Positions 17,727 to 26,994 are shown, counted from the stretch's first letter. The stretch is 64,000 nt of DNA from Caldibacillus thermoamylovorans (GCF_000751775.1 NZ_CCRF01000044.1:50457-114456), one strand, 5' to 3'. Program-made: numbers and translations. The notes: generated by a model from the letters alone, not told the origin.

Positions 17727-18602
17727 ATGGATAATAAGCAAAAACCAGTTGTTGGCTTCATAGGATTAGGTGTAATGGGTAAAAGCATGGCTGGTCATAT
17801 TTTAAATGGTGGTTACCCGTTATATGTTTATACAAGAACAAAAGAAAAAGCGGCTGAATTACTAGACAAAGGTGCGATTTGGGCAGCGACACCGAAAGAA
17901 ATTGCTCACCAGGCAAAATATGTGTTTACTATAATTGGAACACCTAATGATGTGGAAGAAGTTTATTTAGGGGAAAACGGCTTAATCACGAACGGAAAAG
18001 AAAATACATATTTTATCGACATGACAACCTCTTCACCGACGCTTGCTCAAAGATTATATGAAGAAGGCAAGAAAAAAGGAATACACGTTCTTGATGCACC
18101 GGTTTCGGGTGGTGATATCGGAGCCAAGGAAGCCAGACTTGCCATTATGGTCGGCGGAGACCAAAAAGATTTTGATGCTGTTTTACCACTTTTTCAATTG
18201 ATGGGGAAAAATATCGCCTATTTTGGAAAAGGAGGATCGGGGCAACATACAAAAATGGCAAATCAAATAGCCATTGCTCCTACAATGATTGGTGTTTGTG
18301 AATCATTAATTTATGCAAAAAAAGCTGGATTAAATGTTCAAAAGGTTGTTGATTTAATTTCGACCGGTGCGGCTGCAAGTTTTTCTCTTTCCAGTTATGC
18401 ACCGAGAATATTAAAAGAAGATTACAGTCCCGGCTTTTTTATAAAGCATTTTATTAAAGATATGACGATTGCACTAAATGAGGCGGAAAAAATGAATCTT
18501 GACTTACCCGGTTTGACTTTGGCAAAACAGATGTACGAAAAGTTGGCGAAAATGGGTGAAGAAAATAGCGGAACCCAGGCATTGTATAAATATTGGCAAT
18601 GA
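17727..18602 (+). CDS. ykwC: 3-hydroxyisobutyrate dehydrogenase-family oxidoreductase (YkwC)
   Basis: This 291-residue beta-hydroxyacid dehydrogenase has the N-terminal NAD(P) Rossmann motif GFIGLGVMGKSMA, the substrate-binding DAPVSGGDIGAKEA, and GSGQHTKMANQI with the catalytic Lys. The all-helical C-terminal domain is complete. The ATG at 17727 follows GAGGTGGTAAGG. The family includes 3-hydroxyisobutyrate, tartronate-semialdehyde and 2-hydroxy-3-oxopropionate reductases; the exact substrate cannot be told. It is flanked by ptsH and patA, as is ykwC in the B. subtilis region. Confidence 0.88.
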   Translation: MDNKQKPVVGFIGLGVMGKSMAGHILNGGYPLYVYTRTKEKAAELLDKGAIWAATPKEIAHQAKYVFTIIGTPNDVEEVYLGENGLITNGKENTYFIDMTTSSPTLAQRLYEEGKKKGIHVLDAPVSGGDIGAKEARLAIMVGGDQKDFDAVLPLFQLMGKNIAYFGKGGSGQHTKMANQIAIAPTMIGVCESLIYAKKAGLNVQKVVDLISTGAAASFSLSSYAPRILKEDYSPGFFIKHFIKDMTIALNEAEKMNLDLPGLTLAKQMYEKLAKMGEENSGTQALYKYWQ

Positions 18603-18644
18603 ATTTGAAAACCGAAGCAAACGGTCTTTCATTCGGTGAAAAGA

Positions 18645-18697
18645 AAAGGGCGCCATAAAAGCTGAAAATAGCCTTTTATGGATTGCCCTTTTTTTAT
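18645..18697 (+). terminator. ykwC terminator
   Basis: A long hairpin, AAGGGC-GCCATAAAAGGC / GCCTTTTATGGATT-GCCCTT, is followed by T7. The R1 repeat begins directly in its T-tract. Confidence 0.85.
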
Positions 18698-18885
18698 ACG
18701 TTAAGAAAGTATAAATTTCCAGCAAAGAAGCAAATTCGACGTAGTTGGAAATTTTAAGAATTAAGTATAAGTGCACAAGGAAAGCTTCACGGGAATACAT
18801 CGCAGCCGAAAAAATTTTATATTTTTTCGGTGAACTACGGCTTTGCCATCGCCTAAAGGCTCGGCAGTCGCCGAGTTTTCTTTAT
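18696..18885 (+). repeat. R1 repeat copy 3 (subtype II, full length)
   Basis: The element is 190 bp. It has AAATTTCCA / TGGAAATTT near the 5' end, then CCGAAAAAA / TTTTTTCGG (18806-18814 / 18822-18830), then TGAACTACGGCT, and CTCGGC / GCCGAG plus TTTTCTTTAT. The middle stem keeps pairing with subtype I by a G-C to C-G swap (12353:12370 versus 18806:18830). Its 3' end supplies the stop codon of patA (18884-18882). Confidence 0.85.
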
Positions 18886-20021
18886 TTATCAAGTAACCGG
18901 TTCAGTCCTTCTTGTAATTTTTCCATCGAACATGCATAAGAGAGTCGGAAATACCCTTCCCCATATTCAGAAAAGGCACTTCCCGGTACGACGGCCACCC
19001 CGTTTTCTTTTACCATTTTTAAACAATAATCGAAAGAATTCAATTGAAAATTTGTCGGTATTTTTACAAAAAAGTAAAAAGCACCGTTGGGAAGAACGGT
19101 ATTGTAGCCCGATTTTACTAGCCGCTCATAAACATAGTCTCTTCTTTTCACATATTCTTCACGCATTAACCTTCCATCATAGAAGCCGGTTGTTAATGCT
19201 GCTATTGCGGCTTTTTGTGAAATTGAACTGGCACAAGAAACATTGTACTGATGTACTTTAATCATTTCCTTTGTTAAATAAGCGGGCGCAAAGACAAGGC
19301 CGATTCGCCACCCTGTCATGGAGTGAGATTTCGATAAACCGTTAATCACAATTGTCTGTTCAGGTATAAACTCTGCAATTGAAACATGTTCTTTCTCGTA
19401 TACTAATTCACTGTAAATTTCATCGGCAAGGACAAAAATTGGTTTATTTTTTACAACTTCAGCAATTTCTTTTAATTCTTCCCGCGTTAAACTTACTCCG
19501 GTAGGGTTGGAAGGGTAGGGGAGAATAAGGCAACGCGTATGGTTATTTATCGCTTTTTCAATCATTTCAGCCGTTACTTTGAATCCTGTATTTCGTGTAT
19601 CCAGATAGACCGGCTTTGCTCCGGCAAGTTTAATGAGTGGCTCGTATCCGGGGTAAATCGGGCCAGGTAATAAAACTTCGGTTCCTGGAGTTAAGATTGT
19701 TCTTAAAGCAATATCAATCCCTTGAGTGGCTCCTACAGTTACAATGATTTCTGACTCAGGATGATAAACGATACGATATTTTCTTTTGACATAGTTACTT
19801 GCTGCTTTTCGAAGTTCTAAATAACCCGCATTCGCTGTATATGAAGTGAAATTTTGGTCAATTGCTTGTTTTGCAACATCTTTTATATGGGAAGGCGTGG
19901 GAAAATCCGGTTGACCGATTGTAAGTGAAATGACGTTTTGAACACCTTCAACCATATTAAAAAATTTACGGATCCCCGAGATTTGAATATTCTTTACATT
20001 TGGGTTGATTAATTGTTCCAT
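18882..20021 (-). CDS. patA: Aminotransferase A (PLP-dependent, class I)
   Basis: The fold-type I aminotransferase has NGLSKSHSMTGWRIG with the PLP Lys, YPSNPTGVSL, LADEIYSELVYE and the C-terminal RLSYACSME with the carboxylate-binding Arg. In B. subtilis PatA takes part in lysine/diaminopimelate-related transamination. MEQLINP is taken as the start (20021); a second ATG lies directly before it. The protein ends at GLNRLLDK. The B. subtilis PatA I recall continues for about 15-20 more residues, and here the frame stops inside repeat R1, so the tail was probably lost to the insertion. Confidence 0.92.
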   Translation of the reverse strand: MEQLINPNVKNIQISGIRKFFNMVEGVQNVISLTIGQPDFPTPSHIKDVAKQAIDQNFTSYTANAGYLELRKAASNYVKRKYRIVYHPESEIIVTVGATQGIDIALRTILTPGTEVLLPGPIYPGYEPLIKLAGAKPVYLDTRNTGFKVTAEMIEKAINNHTRCLILPYPSNPTGVSLTREELKEIAEVVKNKPIFVLADEIYSELVYEKEHVSIAEFIPEQTIVINGLSKSHSMTGWRIGLVFAPAYLTKEMIKVHQYNVSCASSISQKAAIAALTTGFYDGRLMREEYVKRRDYVYERLVKSGYNTVLPNGAFYFFVKIPTNFQLNSFDYCLKMVKENGVAVVPGSAFSEYGEGYFRLSYACSMEKLQEGLNRLLDK

Positions 20022-20380
20022 CATGATCCCTTTCCTTAAGCAGTCTCAGTAATATCATACCATATATAAGGAAAACTTGCTTTAACTATTTTACACATAT
20101 TGATTAATTTGTGACTTTCTGGATAATCAATGTAAGTTTCTTTATATTTACCCCACACAAAGTACAAAAGATCACGAAATCTTTCCCAATGTAAAGGCAA
20201 TCAAACATGGAATAGTAGAAGATAAGTGCCCGTAAGTGCCCGATTGGTTCAACTAACCATCAGTGGGGATGCCCCCCCCTGATGGAAGTTTCACTTTAAA
20301 GAAAGTAGATTTATCTATTATTTTTCTTGTTTGTAAAGTAAAATAAAAGAAGGAATAATAATAGAGAAAGGGAAATCAAC
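20022..20380. other. Intergenic region between patA and cheW
   Basis: No gene is visible. It is divergent spacing of about 360 bp that holds R2 copy 2 at 20225-20295; the rest is AT-rich. Confidence 0.5.
20225..20295 (+). repeat. R2 repeat copy 2
   Basis: CATCAGTGGGG ... CCCCTGATGG arms around ATGCCC, followed by AAGTTTCACT and preceded by GCCCGTAAGTGCCC and GGTTCAACTAAC. It is very like copy 1 at 14.6 kb. Confidence 0.8.
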
Positions 20381-20857
20381 ATGAAAACGAATGAAAATCA
20401 TCAGAATACGGTAACTTTGCCTGAGGAAATGATGCTGGTTGAATTTTATTTAGGCAAAGAGCTTTTTGGTATACCGGTAAAGAATGTAAATGAAATTATT
20501 ATGCCCACTCAAGTGACACCTGTTCCGCGATCAAAACCATATATTGAAGGGATTACCGATATTCGCGGAGAAGTTTTACCGGTAATTGATTTAGCCATGT
20601 TCCTGTCAATTCCGGTGCAAGAAAACAGCGAACAGGATCGATTTATCGTTACAGAAATTAGCGAACAGCGGGCAATTTTTCATGTATCAGGTGTAGAACA
20701 AATTTTATCAGTAACAAAGATTGAAAAGCCGAACGATTTAAGCAATCGGAATCAGTTTGTTAGCGGAGTTATTAGAAATCAGGAGCAGATTATCCTCCTG
20801 CTTGATTTTGAGAAAATGTTTAGCGAAATCATTGCTTTGAATGAACCGGAAATGTAG
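20381..20857 (+). CDS. CheW-domain chemotaxis coupling protein
   Basis: The 158-residue protein is a single CheW domain: VEFYLGKELFGIPVKNVNEII, then VPRSKPYIEGITDIRGEVLPVIDL, and a closing GVIRNQEQIILLLDFEKMF. It couples chemoreceptors to the CheA kinase. At this point next to patA, B. subtilis has cheV (CheW plus a receiver domain). Here the frame stops after the CheW part and I see no receiver-domain remnant downstream before the terminator. It is either a true CheW or a CheV that lost its receiver. AGAAAGGGAAAT precedes the ATG. Confidence 0.87.
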   Translation: MKTNENHQNTVTLPEEMMLVEFYLGKELFGIPVKNVNEIIMPTQVTPVPRSKPYIEGITDIRGEVLPVIDLAMFLSIPVQENSEQDRFIVTEISEQRAIFHVSGVEQILSVTKIEKPNDLSNRNQFVSGVIRNQEQIILLLDFEKMFSEIIALNEPEM

Positions 20858-20943
20858 CAGATAACCTATAGTCGGTAATGATGCCGGTTATTGCTTGCCA
20901 AAAGATTATAGAGAATGAACGATGGTACGTTCTTCAATCGTTG

Positions 20944-20980
20944 GACCAGTCAGAAATACTCCCTTTCTGACTGGTTGTTT
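20944..20980. terminator. Terminator between cheW and ykyB
   Basis: ACCAGTCAGAAA / TTTCTGACTGGT is perfect, with an 8-nt loop and TGTTTT. It lies between convergent genes. Confidence 0.85.
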
Positions 20981-21004
20981 TATGTGTTGAGGTTGTACAA
21001 GATA

Positions 21005-21457
21005 TTATTCACCCAATCTTTTGAAGAAGGGTTGTTGGTAACGTGGTCGCTGCCTTTTTTGATTTTCGTTTTTTCTAATACCCGTATATAATTGCAAAAT
21101 TTTTTTGGCTTCTTTCAAAGGGAGAATTGTTTTCGGATTCCGGAAATGGTCATCCAGTTTTCCTAAATGTGTTAGATTATGGATATCTTCTCTTGTGGGG
21201 GGAATATGAAAATAATAATTACCACAGGAAATAAGCACATCAAGCTGTTGTTGACTGAATTTCGGATTACGTGAGAAATGCAGTCCAATTTTCTTTGCCT
21301 TTCCTTCTGCCAGCATTTTTTTTATAGTAGCATGTTTTAATTGGTATAAATATTTTGAATCAATAGCCGTTTTTGCATGACGATTTACGATGAATAGTGC
21401 TTTAGATAAAATTTCAGTTGGGAAGTTGGTCGCTTGTTCACTAGAAGGTTGCATCAT
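21005..21457 (-). CDS. ykyB: YkyB-family protein
   Basis: This soluble, basic protein of 150 residues has ATEI-like LSKALFIVNRHAKTA at the N-terminus and a Lys/Arg/Gln-rich tail (NENQKRQRPRYQQP). It belongs to the YkyB family, conserved in Bacillus, with no established function. AAAGGAGAG precedes ATG-ATG. It lies 16 bp downstream of ykuE on the same strand and is probably co-transcribed with it. The order patA-che-ykyB-ykuE is as in B. subtilis. Confidence 0.82.
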   Translation of the reverse strand: MMQPSSEQATNFPTEILSKALFIVNRHAKTAIDSKYLYQLKHATIKKMLAEGKAKKIGLHFSRNPKFSQQQLDVLISCGNYYFHIPPTREDIHNLTHLGKLDDHFRNPKTILPLKEAKKILQLYTGIRKNENQKRQRPRYQQPFFKRLGE

Positions 21458-21473
21458 CTACTCTCCTTTTCCT

Positions 21474-22340
21474 TTATGTTTTCAAAGTGAAGATGGTTAT
21501 TTCCGGACGGGATAAGAGTCGGTAAGGTAATCTCGTTGTTCCAAGTCCCCGATTGACATAAAGCCTGAGATGGTCAGAAATATCGTAGGAACCCTCAACA
21601 TATTTTTGTCCATAGGGTGGTGTAATCAATGGTCCGATAAATGGCAACTGAATTTGTCCACCATGGGTATGACCGCTAATTTGAAAATCGACCGGATAAT
21701 GTTTGGCGTCCTCAATTAAATCGGGTGCATGTGAAATTAATAATGTAAAGTAGCGCTCTTGAATTGAGCTGAATGTTTTTTCAAAATCCGGTTGACCAAG
21801 CATGGCATCATCAATACCGGCAATAATGATTTCCCCATCATTTCCGATCTTGATGTTTTGAGATTCATTTCTTAACAGCTTAAAATTAGATGCTTCCATG
21901 ATCTGTTTGTATTTATCGGTTCCCCAACCACCGTGATCATGGTTGCCGTAAACTGCAAATTTCCCGTAAGGTGCCTGAAGATAATTTAAATAAATAACAA
22001 TCTCTTCGTATTCGTAAAATGAGAGAAGATTATCAACAAGATCACCTGAAAAAATAATGAGATCGGGTTCTTCTTTTGAAATCGTTTGAATGATTTTCTC
22101 AAAATGGTCAAAATCTAATTGAAATCCTAAATGTGTATCACTAAATTGGACAATTTTAAAATCATTGAATATGGGAGGTATAAGTGGATGGTTAATATTT
22201 TGACGAGTTACTTCAATCCAATTTGGCTCAATATATTTCATATAGGCTTGTCCCACAATTCCTACTAAAGCAGAACCCGCAATCACTTTTCCCAGTTTTT
22301 TTAAAAAAGAACGTCTTGATATTTGTTTGTTTAAGTCCAT
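21474..22340 (-). CDS. ykuE: Tat-exported metallophosphoesterase YkuE
   Basis: This phosphoesterase of about 288 residues has a twin-arginine signal, SRRSFLKKLG, then a hydrophobic stretch to about residue 35. The calcineurin-like core is complete: FSDTHLG, SGDLVDN, YGNHDHGG, ISHAPD and SGHTHGGQ give the two-metal ligand set. B. subtilis YkuE is a Tat substrate at the cell wall. Three ATGs in a row occur at the start; the third (22340) has the best distance from AGGA. Its physiological substrate is not known. Confidence 0.93.
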   Translation of the reverse strand: MDLNKQISRRSFLKKLGKVIAGSALVGIVGQAYMKYIEPNWIEVTRQNINHPLIPPIFNDFKIVQFSDTHLGFQLDFDHFEKIIQTISKEEPDLIIFSGDLVDNLLSFYEYEEIVIYLNYLQAPYGKFAVYGNHDHGGWGTDKYKQIMEASNFKLLRNESQNIKIGNDGEIIIAGIDDAMLGQPDFEKTFSSIQERYFTLLISHAPDLIEDAKHYPVDFQISGHTHGGQIQLPFIGPLITPPYGQKYVEGSYDISDHLRLYVNRGLGTTRLPYRLLSRPEITIFTLKT

Positions 22341-22604
22341 CATCATTTTCCTAATCCAAAAGAATATCTAGTTATATATTACCAAAATACAGAAAAATTT
22401 GCATCAAAAATCATCATCTAGTTTGCAGAAGTGAAAAAGACCGATACTGCCAAAGTTAATTTTATTTTTTCCCGGTATACCGGATAAGTGTGGCGGTTAT
22501 AGCGAGCTAAAGTCTTTTGAATAGTTTAGTGTCAAAAGTGGAAATGTAAGGATATATGAATTAATCATTGCATAGACTTATTTTTTATTACATAATATAT
22601 CTAT

Positions 22605-22862
22605 TCAACATCGGGATTGATTGAGGAATCTCTTTGATAATTCCGCTTCAATTTCATTAATACGAAAGCCCGAGAAAACTTTTTCTCCGATGACGACTGT
22701 AGGTGTTGAATACGATTTAAATTTTTTTACTAACTCATTTTTTGCTTCACGATCTTCTTTAACGTTTTTTTCAATATACGGAATTCCTTTTTCCTGTAAG
22801 TATTTCTTGGTAATTTCGCATGGTGGACAATCCGGTTGTGAATATAAAATAATCGGTTTCAC
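22605..22862 (-). CDS. Glutaredoxin-like thiol-disulfide protein
   Basis: The protein has 85 residues from the GTG at 22862, which follows GAAAGGAG. The glutaredoxin/NrdH fold has the redox motif SQPDCPPC at residues 9-16 and the cis-Pro STPTVVIG about 45 residues later. It would reduce or shuttle disulfides in the cytoplasm; low-GSH Bacillaceae would recycle it with bacillithiol or thioredoxin reductase (inference). It is divergent from ykuJ. It is not an obvious part of the B. subtilis order here. Confidence 0.85.
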   Translation of the reverse strand: MKPIILYSQPDCPPCEITKKYLQEKGIPYIEKNVKEDREAKNELVKKFKSYSTPTVVIGEKVFSGFRINEIEAELSKRFLNQSRC

Positions 22863-22960
22863 TAAAGTTCTCCTTTCCAAAAAAATCTTAATAAATTAAT
22901 GAAGTTTGGAAAATGGTGCTATTCATATTATACTCGACATAGAATTAGGAGGAAATAATT

Positions 22961-23200
22961 ATGTCTTTATTAGAAGGGATTTTGACCCGATTAAAAACAA
23001 TGCAAGAAAGTATGGAAGATGCTGAGCGATATTTTGAACAAAATGGGGTCCGAAAATGTAAAGTGAATTATTATGCGAAGACTAAATCCTTTGAACTGAA
23101 AATATTTAATGAAGATGGAAAAACGGACGCATTCCAATTTGATAATATTGACATGGTTGCAATAGAAATATTTGATTTGCTGCAAGGCGAGGAATCATAA
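22961..23200 (+). CDS. ykuJ: YkuJ-family protein
   Basis: This 79-residue acidic protein (MSLLEGILTRLKTMQ ... FDNIDMVAIEIFDLLQ) is the YkuJ family, short alpha/beta proteins of unknown function. TAGGAGGAAAT precedes the ATG. It stands between ykuE and darB as in B. subtilis, but ykuK and ykzF are absent; 263 bp of AT-rich DNA without a gene follow. Confidence 0.85.
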   Translation: MSLLEGILTRLKTMQESMEDAERYFEQNGVRKCKVNYYAKTKSFELKIFNEDGKTDAFQFDNIDMVAIEIFDLLQGEES

Positions 23201-23463
23201 GAATCTTACTTTTGTAAAAATTATGATGAATGAACATGTTTTTGTCGTATAAATTTGCTAATACGAAATCTTGGTATAACATTATTCGTAAGCCGTTTGG
23301 ATATTGATCTTCTTAAATAATCCCATTTTTCTACATAATGACAGATGATGTAAAAATATGTCTAAAAAACCATCTAAGAAAGTCTCCTGTTAAAACGGAA
23401 ATTTTCTACGCAGTATGATAAAATAGATCTGGTTAGAAAAATCATTTTGAGGAGATTTTGCAC

Positions 23464-23919
23464 ATGATGGATCTTCAAACAGGAGAGTTTTTAGGGAAAA
23501 ATATAGGACATTTTATTATATCTTCCGAACGGGTTGCACATGTACAAATCGGTAATAATCTTGAACATGCTTTATTGGTATTAACAAAAACAGGGTATAC
23601 AGCCATTCCGGTACTTGATCCTGCATATAAATTTCATGGACTTATATCCAGTCCGTTAATATTGGATGCAATTATGGGCTTGGAAAGAATTGAGTTCGAG
23701 AAGTTGGAACATTTAGTTGTGGAAGATGTCATGAACCGGAATGTTCCCACTCTTACCGTGAAGGATCCGTTAGAGAAGGGGTTGAAATTATTAATTAATC
23801 ACCCGTTCGTTTGTACCGTGGACGAAGAAGGTTATTTTGAAGGGATTTTAACCCGCCGTGTTGTCTTGAAACAGTTAAATGCGCTTGTCCATCAATTGAA
23901 TGTAAAAGAAACTGATTAG
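23464..23919 (+). CDS. darB: CBS-domain c-di-AMP receptor DarB
   Basis: The 151-residue protein is formed by two CBS domains (VAHVQIGNNLEHALLVLTKTG and VEDVMNRNVPTLTV ... RRVVLKQL). It is the YkuL/CbpB/DarB family. In B. subtilis the apo-protein binds Rel and pyruvate carboxylase when c-di-AMP (hence K+) is low. The ATG at 23464 has GAGGAGA 8 nt upstream. KtrC, KtrD and PycA are all encoded in this window, so sensor, K+ channel and metabolic target are close together. A small terminator overlaps the stop. Confidence 0.9.
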   Translation: MMDLQTGEFLGKNIGHFIISSERVAHVQIGNNLEHALLVLTKTGYTAIPVLDPAYKFHGLISSPLILDAIMGLERIEFEKLEHLVVEDVMNRNVPTLTVKDPLEKGLKLLINHPFVCTVDEEGYFEGILTRRVVLKQLNALVHQLNVKETD

Positions 23920-23945
23920 CTCCTGAATTTTGGGAGCTTTTCTTG
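23918..23945 (+). terminator. darB terminator
   Basis: AGCTCC / GGAGCT followed by TTTCTT; the left arm starts in the TAG stop codon. Confidence 0.75.
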
Positions 23946-24037
23946 TATTAAAGTATAGCAAATCCATTCCCATTCCGGGATAATGATGATAGAATAAAAT
24001 TACTTCAGATAAAACTAAATAGGTTTGGTGTGAACAG

Positions 24038-24913
24038 ATGAATCTTACGGAATTGGAACTCCTGTCAGTATTGGCCAATGAAATGAATATGAGAAAAGCT
24101 GCAGAAAGACTTTTTGTCACTCAACCTGCTTTATCGCAACGTTTACAATCAATTGAAAAGGAATGGGGTACTTCTTTATTTATTCGTTCTCATAAAGGGT
24201 TAACATTAACTCCGGCCGGGGAAAAGGTCATTGAGTTTGCTAATAAAGTACTTGCCATGGAAGAAATGGTAAAAGAAGAGATTCAGTCGCTCCAATCCGA
24301 AGTCCATGGAACGTTAAAAATTGCTTGTGCATCCATTGTTGGGCAAAACTGGCTTCCCCAAATTTTAAAATGTTATGTCCAAAAATATCCGCATGCGAAG
24401 ATATCACTGATTACCGGTTGGAGCAGTGAAATTTTGAAATCAATTTATGAAGATCAAGTTCATATCGGTATTATTAGAGGGACCCCAGAGTGGAAGGGGA
24501 TTAAAAAGCATTTGTTTAAGGACTATCTTTACTTGGTGGACAAAGAAATTAATCATATCGATGATGTATCAAAAACCAATCGACCGTTTATACAGTTTAA
24601 AAGTGACTCGAATTATTTTCAAGAAATTCAAAACTGGTGGCACAAACGTTTTGCAACAAATGCGAAAAGAGTCATCATTGTTGACCAGATTGAAACGTGT
24701 AAGCAGATGGCTTTAAATGGAATTGGTTATGCCATTTTACCGGGGATTACTTTACACGGAGTTAGTGAGGATCTAAATAAAATCCCACTTTTGAATGAGA
24801 ATAATGAACGTATAGGTCGGGACACATGGTTATTAGGGTATAGTACAGCCTTTAAATTAAAACAAGTCAATGCATTTGTTGAAGTGCTCAAAGATTTTTT
24901 GCATGAAGATTAA
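24038..24913 (+). CDS. ccpC: LysR-family regulator CcpC
   Basis: This 291-residue LysR-type regulator has an N-terminal winged HTH (about 1-60: MRKAAERLFVTQPALSQRLQSIEKEWG) and a periplasmic-binding-like effector domain. By order (darB-ccpC-dapH region) and sequence character it is CcpC (YkuM), which in B. subtilis represses citZ and citB and responds to citrate. It is transcribed away from darB with a 118-bp gap. The start follows GTTTGGTGTG, a modest Shine-Dalgarno. The dapH frame begins 70 bp downstream. Confidence 0.85.
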   Translation: MNLTELELLSVLANEMNMRKAAERLFVTQPALSQRLQSIEKEWGTSLFIRSHKGLTLTPAGEKVIEFANKVLAMEEMVKEEIQSLQSEVHGTLKIACASIVGQNWLPQILKCYVQKYPHAKISLITGWSSEILKSIYEDQVHIGIIRGTPEWKGIKKHLFKDYLYLVDKEINHIDDVSKTNRPFIQFKSDSNYFQEIQNWWHKRFATNAKRVIIVDQIETCKQMALNGIGYAILPGITLHGVSEDLNKIPLLNENNERIGRDTWLLGYSTAFKLKQVNAFVEVLKDFLHED

Positions 24914-24982
24914 CTTCATAATCTGTTGAAATTTATTCTTACTTTATTAGGCAGCTTAAAGGAAAATTTGGGAGGAAAAGAG

Positions 24983-25693
24983 ATGAAAACGATGGACGCA
25001 AATGAAATTATTTCTTTTATTCAAAATAGTAAAAAGGCTACACCTGTGAAAGTATACATAAAAGGGGATTTGGATAACATTCATTTTGGTGAAAACATAA
25101 AGACTTTCATTAGTGGGGATTCCGGTGTCATTTTTGGTGAATGGTCCGAAATTGAACTTCTCATTCATGAAAATAAAGATAAAATTTTTGATTTCGTTAT
25201 TGAAAATGATCGGAGAAATTCAGCGATTCCATTATTGAACCTAAAAAATATTAAAGCTCGGATTGAACCCGGGGCAATTATTCGCGACCAGGTCGAAATT
25301 GGCGATAATTCGGTCATTATGATGGGAGCGGTTATTAATATCGGGGCGGTTATTGGTGAAGGAACGATGATTGACATGAATGCAGTTTTAGGTGGAAGGG
25401 CAACGGTTGGTAAAAACTGCCATATTGGTGCCGGAGCTGTCCTTGCCGGGGTTATTGAGCCACCTTCTGCAAAACCGGTTATTATTGAAGATGATGTCTT
25501 GGTTGGTGCCAATGCCGTTATTTTAGAAGGGGTTACTGTTGGTAAAGGTTCCGTCGTTGCTGCCGGTGCCATTGTGACGAAAGATGTTCCGCCATTTTCC
25601 GTCGTTGCCGGATCACCTGCAAAAGTCATTAAAGAAATTGATGAAAAAACGAAATCAAAAACGGAAATTATGCAGGAATTAAGACAATTATAA
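24983..25693 (+). CDS. dapH: Tetrahydrodipicolinate N-acetyltransferase
   Basis: The enzyme acetylates tetrahydrodipicolinate with acetyl-CoA in the acetyl branch of lysine/DAP synthesis. At 236 residues it equals the B. subtilis length. The ATG at 24983 follows GGGAGGAAAAGAG. The C-terminal half is a left-handed beta-helix of hexapeptide repeats ([34 protein letters not shown]) with a loop in IEPPSAKPV. dapL follows after 179 bp, which include a long hairpin. Confidence 0.96.
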   Translation: MKTMDANEIISFIQNSKKATPVKVYIKGDLDNIHFGENIKTFISGDSGVIFGEWSEIELLIHENKDKIFDFVIENDRRNSAIPLLNLKNIKARIEPGAIIRDQVEIGDNSVIMMGAVINIGAVIGEGTMIDMNAVLGGRATVGKNCHIGAGAVLAGVIEPPSAKPVIIEDDVLVGANAVILEGVTVGKGSVVAAGAIVTKDVPPFSVVAGSPAKVIKEIDEKTKSKTEIMQELRQL

Positions 25694-25710
25694 GGGGATA
25701 ACTAGTTTCA

Positions 25711-25781
25711 GGAGCTTTTCCGATACATATGTATAGACTGAATAAATGGCAGTCGAGACATAAGGAAAAGCTCTTTTTATA
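25711..25781 (+). terminator. Candidate attenuating hairpin between dapH and dapL
   Basis: GGAGCTTTTCC (25711-25721) pairs with GGAAAAGCTC, followed by T5, across a loop of about 40 nt. It would partly separate dapH from dapL transcription. The loop length makes this less certain. Confidence 0.5.
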
Positions 25782-25872
25782 ATCCAGAGCTGTTCCGCCA
25801 CTTTTCAATCAAATCGCAACAATTTTTTTCGAAAAGGGCAAATGGAAGCCTTGAGAAGACAGGAGGCAAAAA

Positions 25873-26994
25873 ATGATTAATTTTAGAAAAATAAGAAGGG
25901 ATTTACATCAAATTCCGGAACTTGGCTTTCAAGAATATGAAACGCAAAAATATTTATTAGATTTTATTCGTTCCCTGCCGCAAGATCGCTTGGAGGTTAA
26001 AACTTGGAAAACAGGGATTTTTGTAAAAGTTAGTGGTCGGGTAGGGAATCGTTTAATTGCTTATCGGACCGATATCGACGGATTGCCGTTAACGGAAGAA
26101 ACCGGACTTCCTTTTCAATCGAGACATCAAGGACGGATGCATGCGTGTGGACATGATATCCATATGACCGTTGCTTTAGGTGCTTTATCCAAACTGATTG
26201 AAGAGCCGATCGATGATGATGCATTATTTATTTTTCAACCTGCTGAGGAAGGACCTGGTGGGGCTCGGCCAATGCTGGATTCGGATATTATCAAAGAATG
26301 GTGGCCGAATGTTATTTTTGCCCTGCATATTGCACCGGAATATCCTGCGGGAACAATTGCGACTAAACCGGGATTATTATTTGCCAACACATCGGAACTA
26401 TTTATTGATCTGGTTGGAAAAGGCGGTCATGCTGCCTACCCTCATCGAACGAACGATATGGTCATTGCCGCCACTCAATTGATTTCGGGACTGCAAACCA
26501 TTGTTTCAAGAAATGTCGACCCGCTGGACAATGTTGTCGTAACAATAGGGAAACTAACCGCCGGGACTGTCCAAAATGTGATTGCTGAAAGGGCAAGGCT
26601 GGAAGGAACAATAAGGACATTATCACCGGAATCGATGATAAAAGTAAAAAAAAGAATTGAGAAGCTTGTAAATGGGATTGAGATTGGATTTGATTGTAAA
26701 GCGACCATTGATTATGGGGCAAATTATTATCAAGTATACAATGATGAGAAGATGGTTGCCGAGTTTATCGACATGATTAAAAAGCATACAGATATTCATT
26801 TCGTGACATGTCATGAAGCGATGACCGGGGAAGATTTCGGTTATTTTCTTAAAGAAATTCCCGGCTTTATGTTTTGGCTCGGGGCAGGCAGTGAATATGG
26901 ATTACACAGTACGAAGCTTTCCCCCGACGAAGCTTGTATTGAAACCGGCATAAAAACAGTAAATACGTATTTTCAACAAATAGGGAATGGATGA
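25873..26994 (+). CDS. dapL: N-acetyldiaminopimelate deacetylase
   Basis: This 373-residue M20-family amidohydrolase (YkuR) removes acetate from N-acetyl-LL-DAP, two steps after DapH. Motifs are HACGHDIHM (metal Cys/His), [12 protein letters not shown] (Glu pair) and MTGEDFGYF. The dimerisation domain (KGGHAAYPH) is intact. The Shine-Dalgarno is GACAGGAGG. The symbol follows the acetyl-pathway use in Bacillus; it is not the plant-type LL-DAP aminotransferase that shares the name. Confidence 0.93.
   Translation: MINFRKIRRDLHQIPELGFQEYETQKYLLDFIRSLPQDRLEVKTWKTGIFVKVSGRVGNRLIAYRTDIDGLPLTEETGLPFQSRHQGRMHACGHDIHMTVALGALSKLIEEPIDDDALFIFQPAEEGPGGARPMLDSDIIKEWWPNVIFALHIAPEYPAGTIATKPGLLFANTSELFIDLVGKGGHAAYPHRTNDMVIAATQLISGLQTIVSRNVDPLDNVVVTIGKLTAGTVQNVIAERARLEGTIRTLSPESMIKVKKRIEKLVNGIEIGFDCKATIDYGANYYQVYNDEKMVAEFIDMIKKHTDIHFVTCHEAMTGEDFGYFLKEIPGFMFWLGAGSEYGLHSTKLSPDEACIETGIKTVNTYFQQIGNG

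Noticed and set aside
20858..20943. Remnant of a CheV receiver domain after the CheW-like gene
   Set aside because: None of the three frames shows receiver motifs (DD, D, K), so a decayed fusion cannot be supported.
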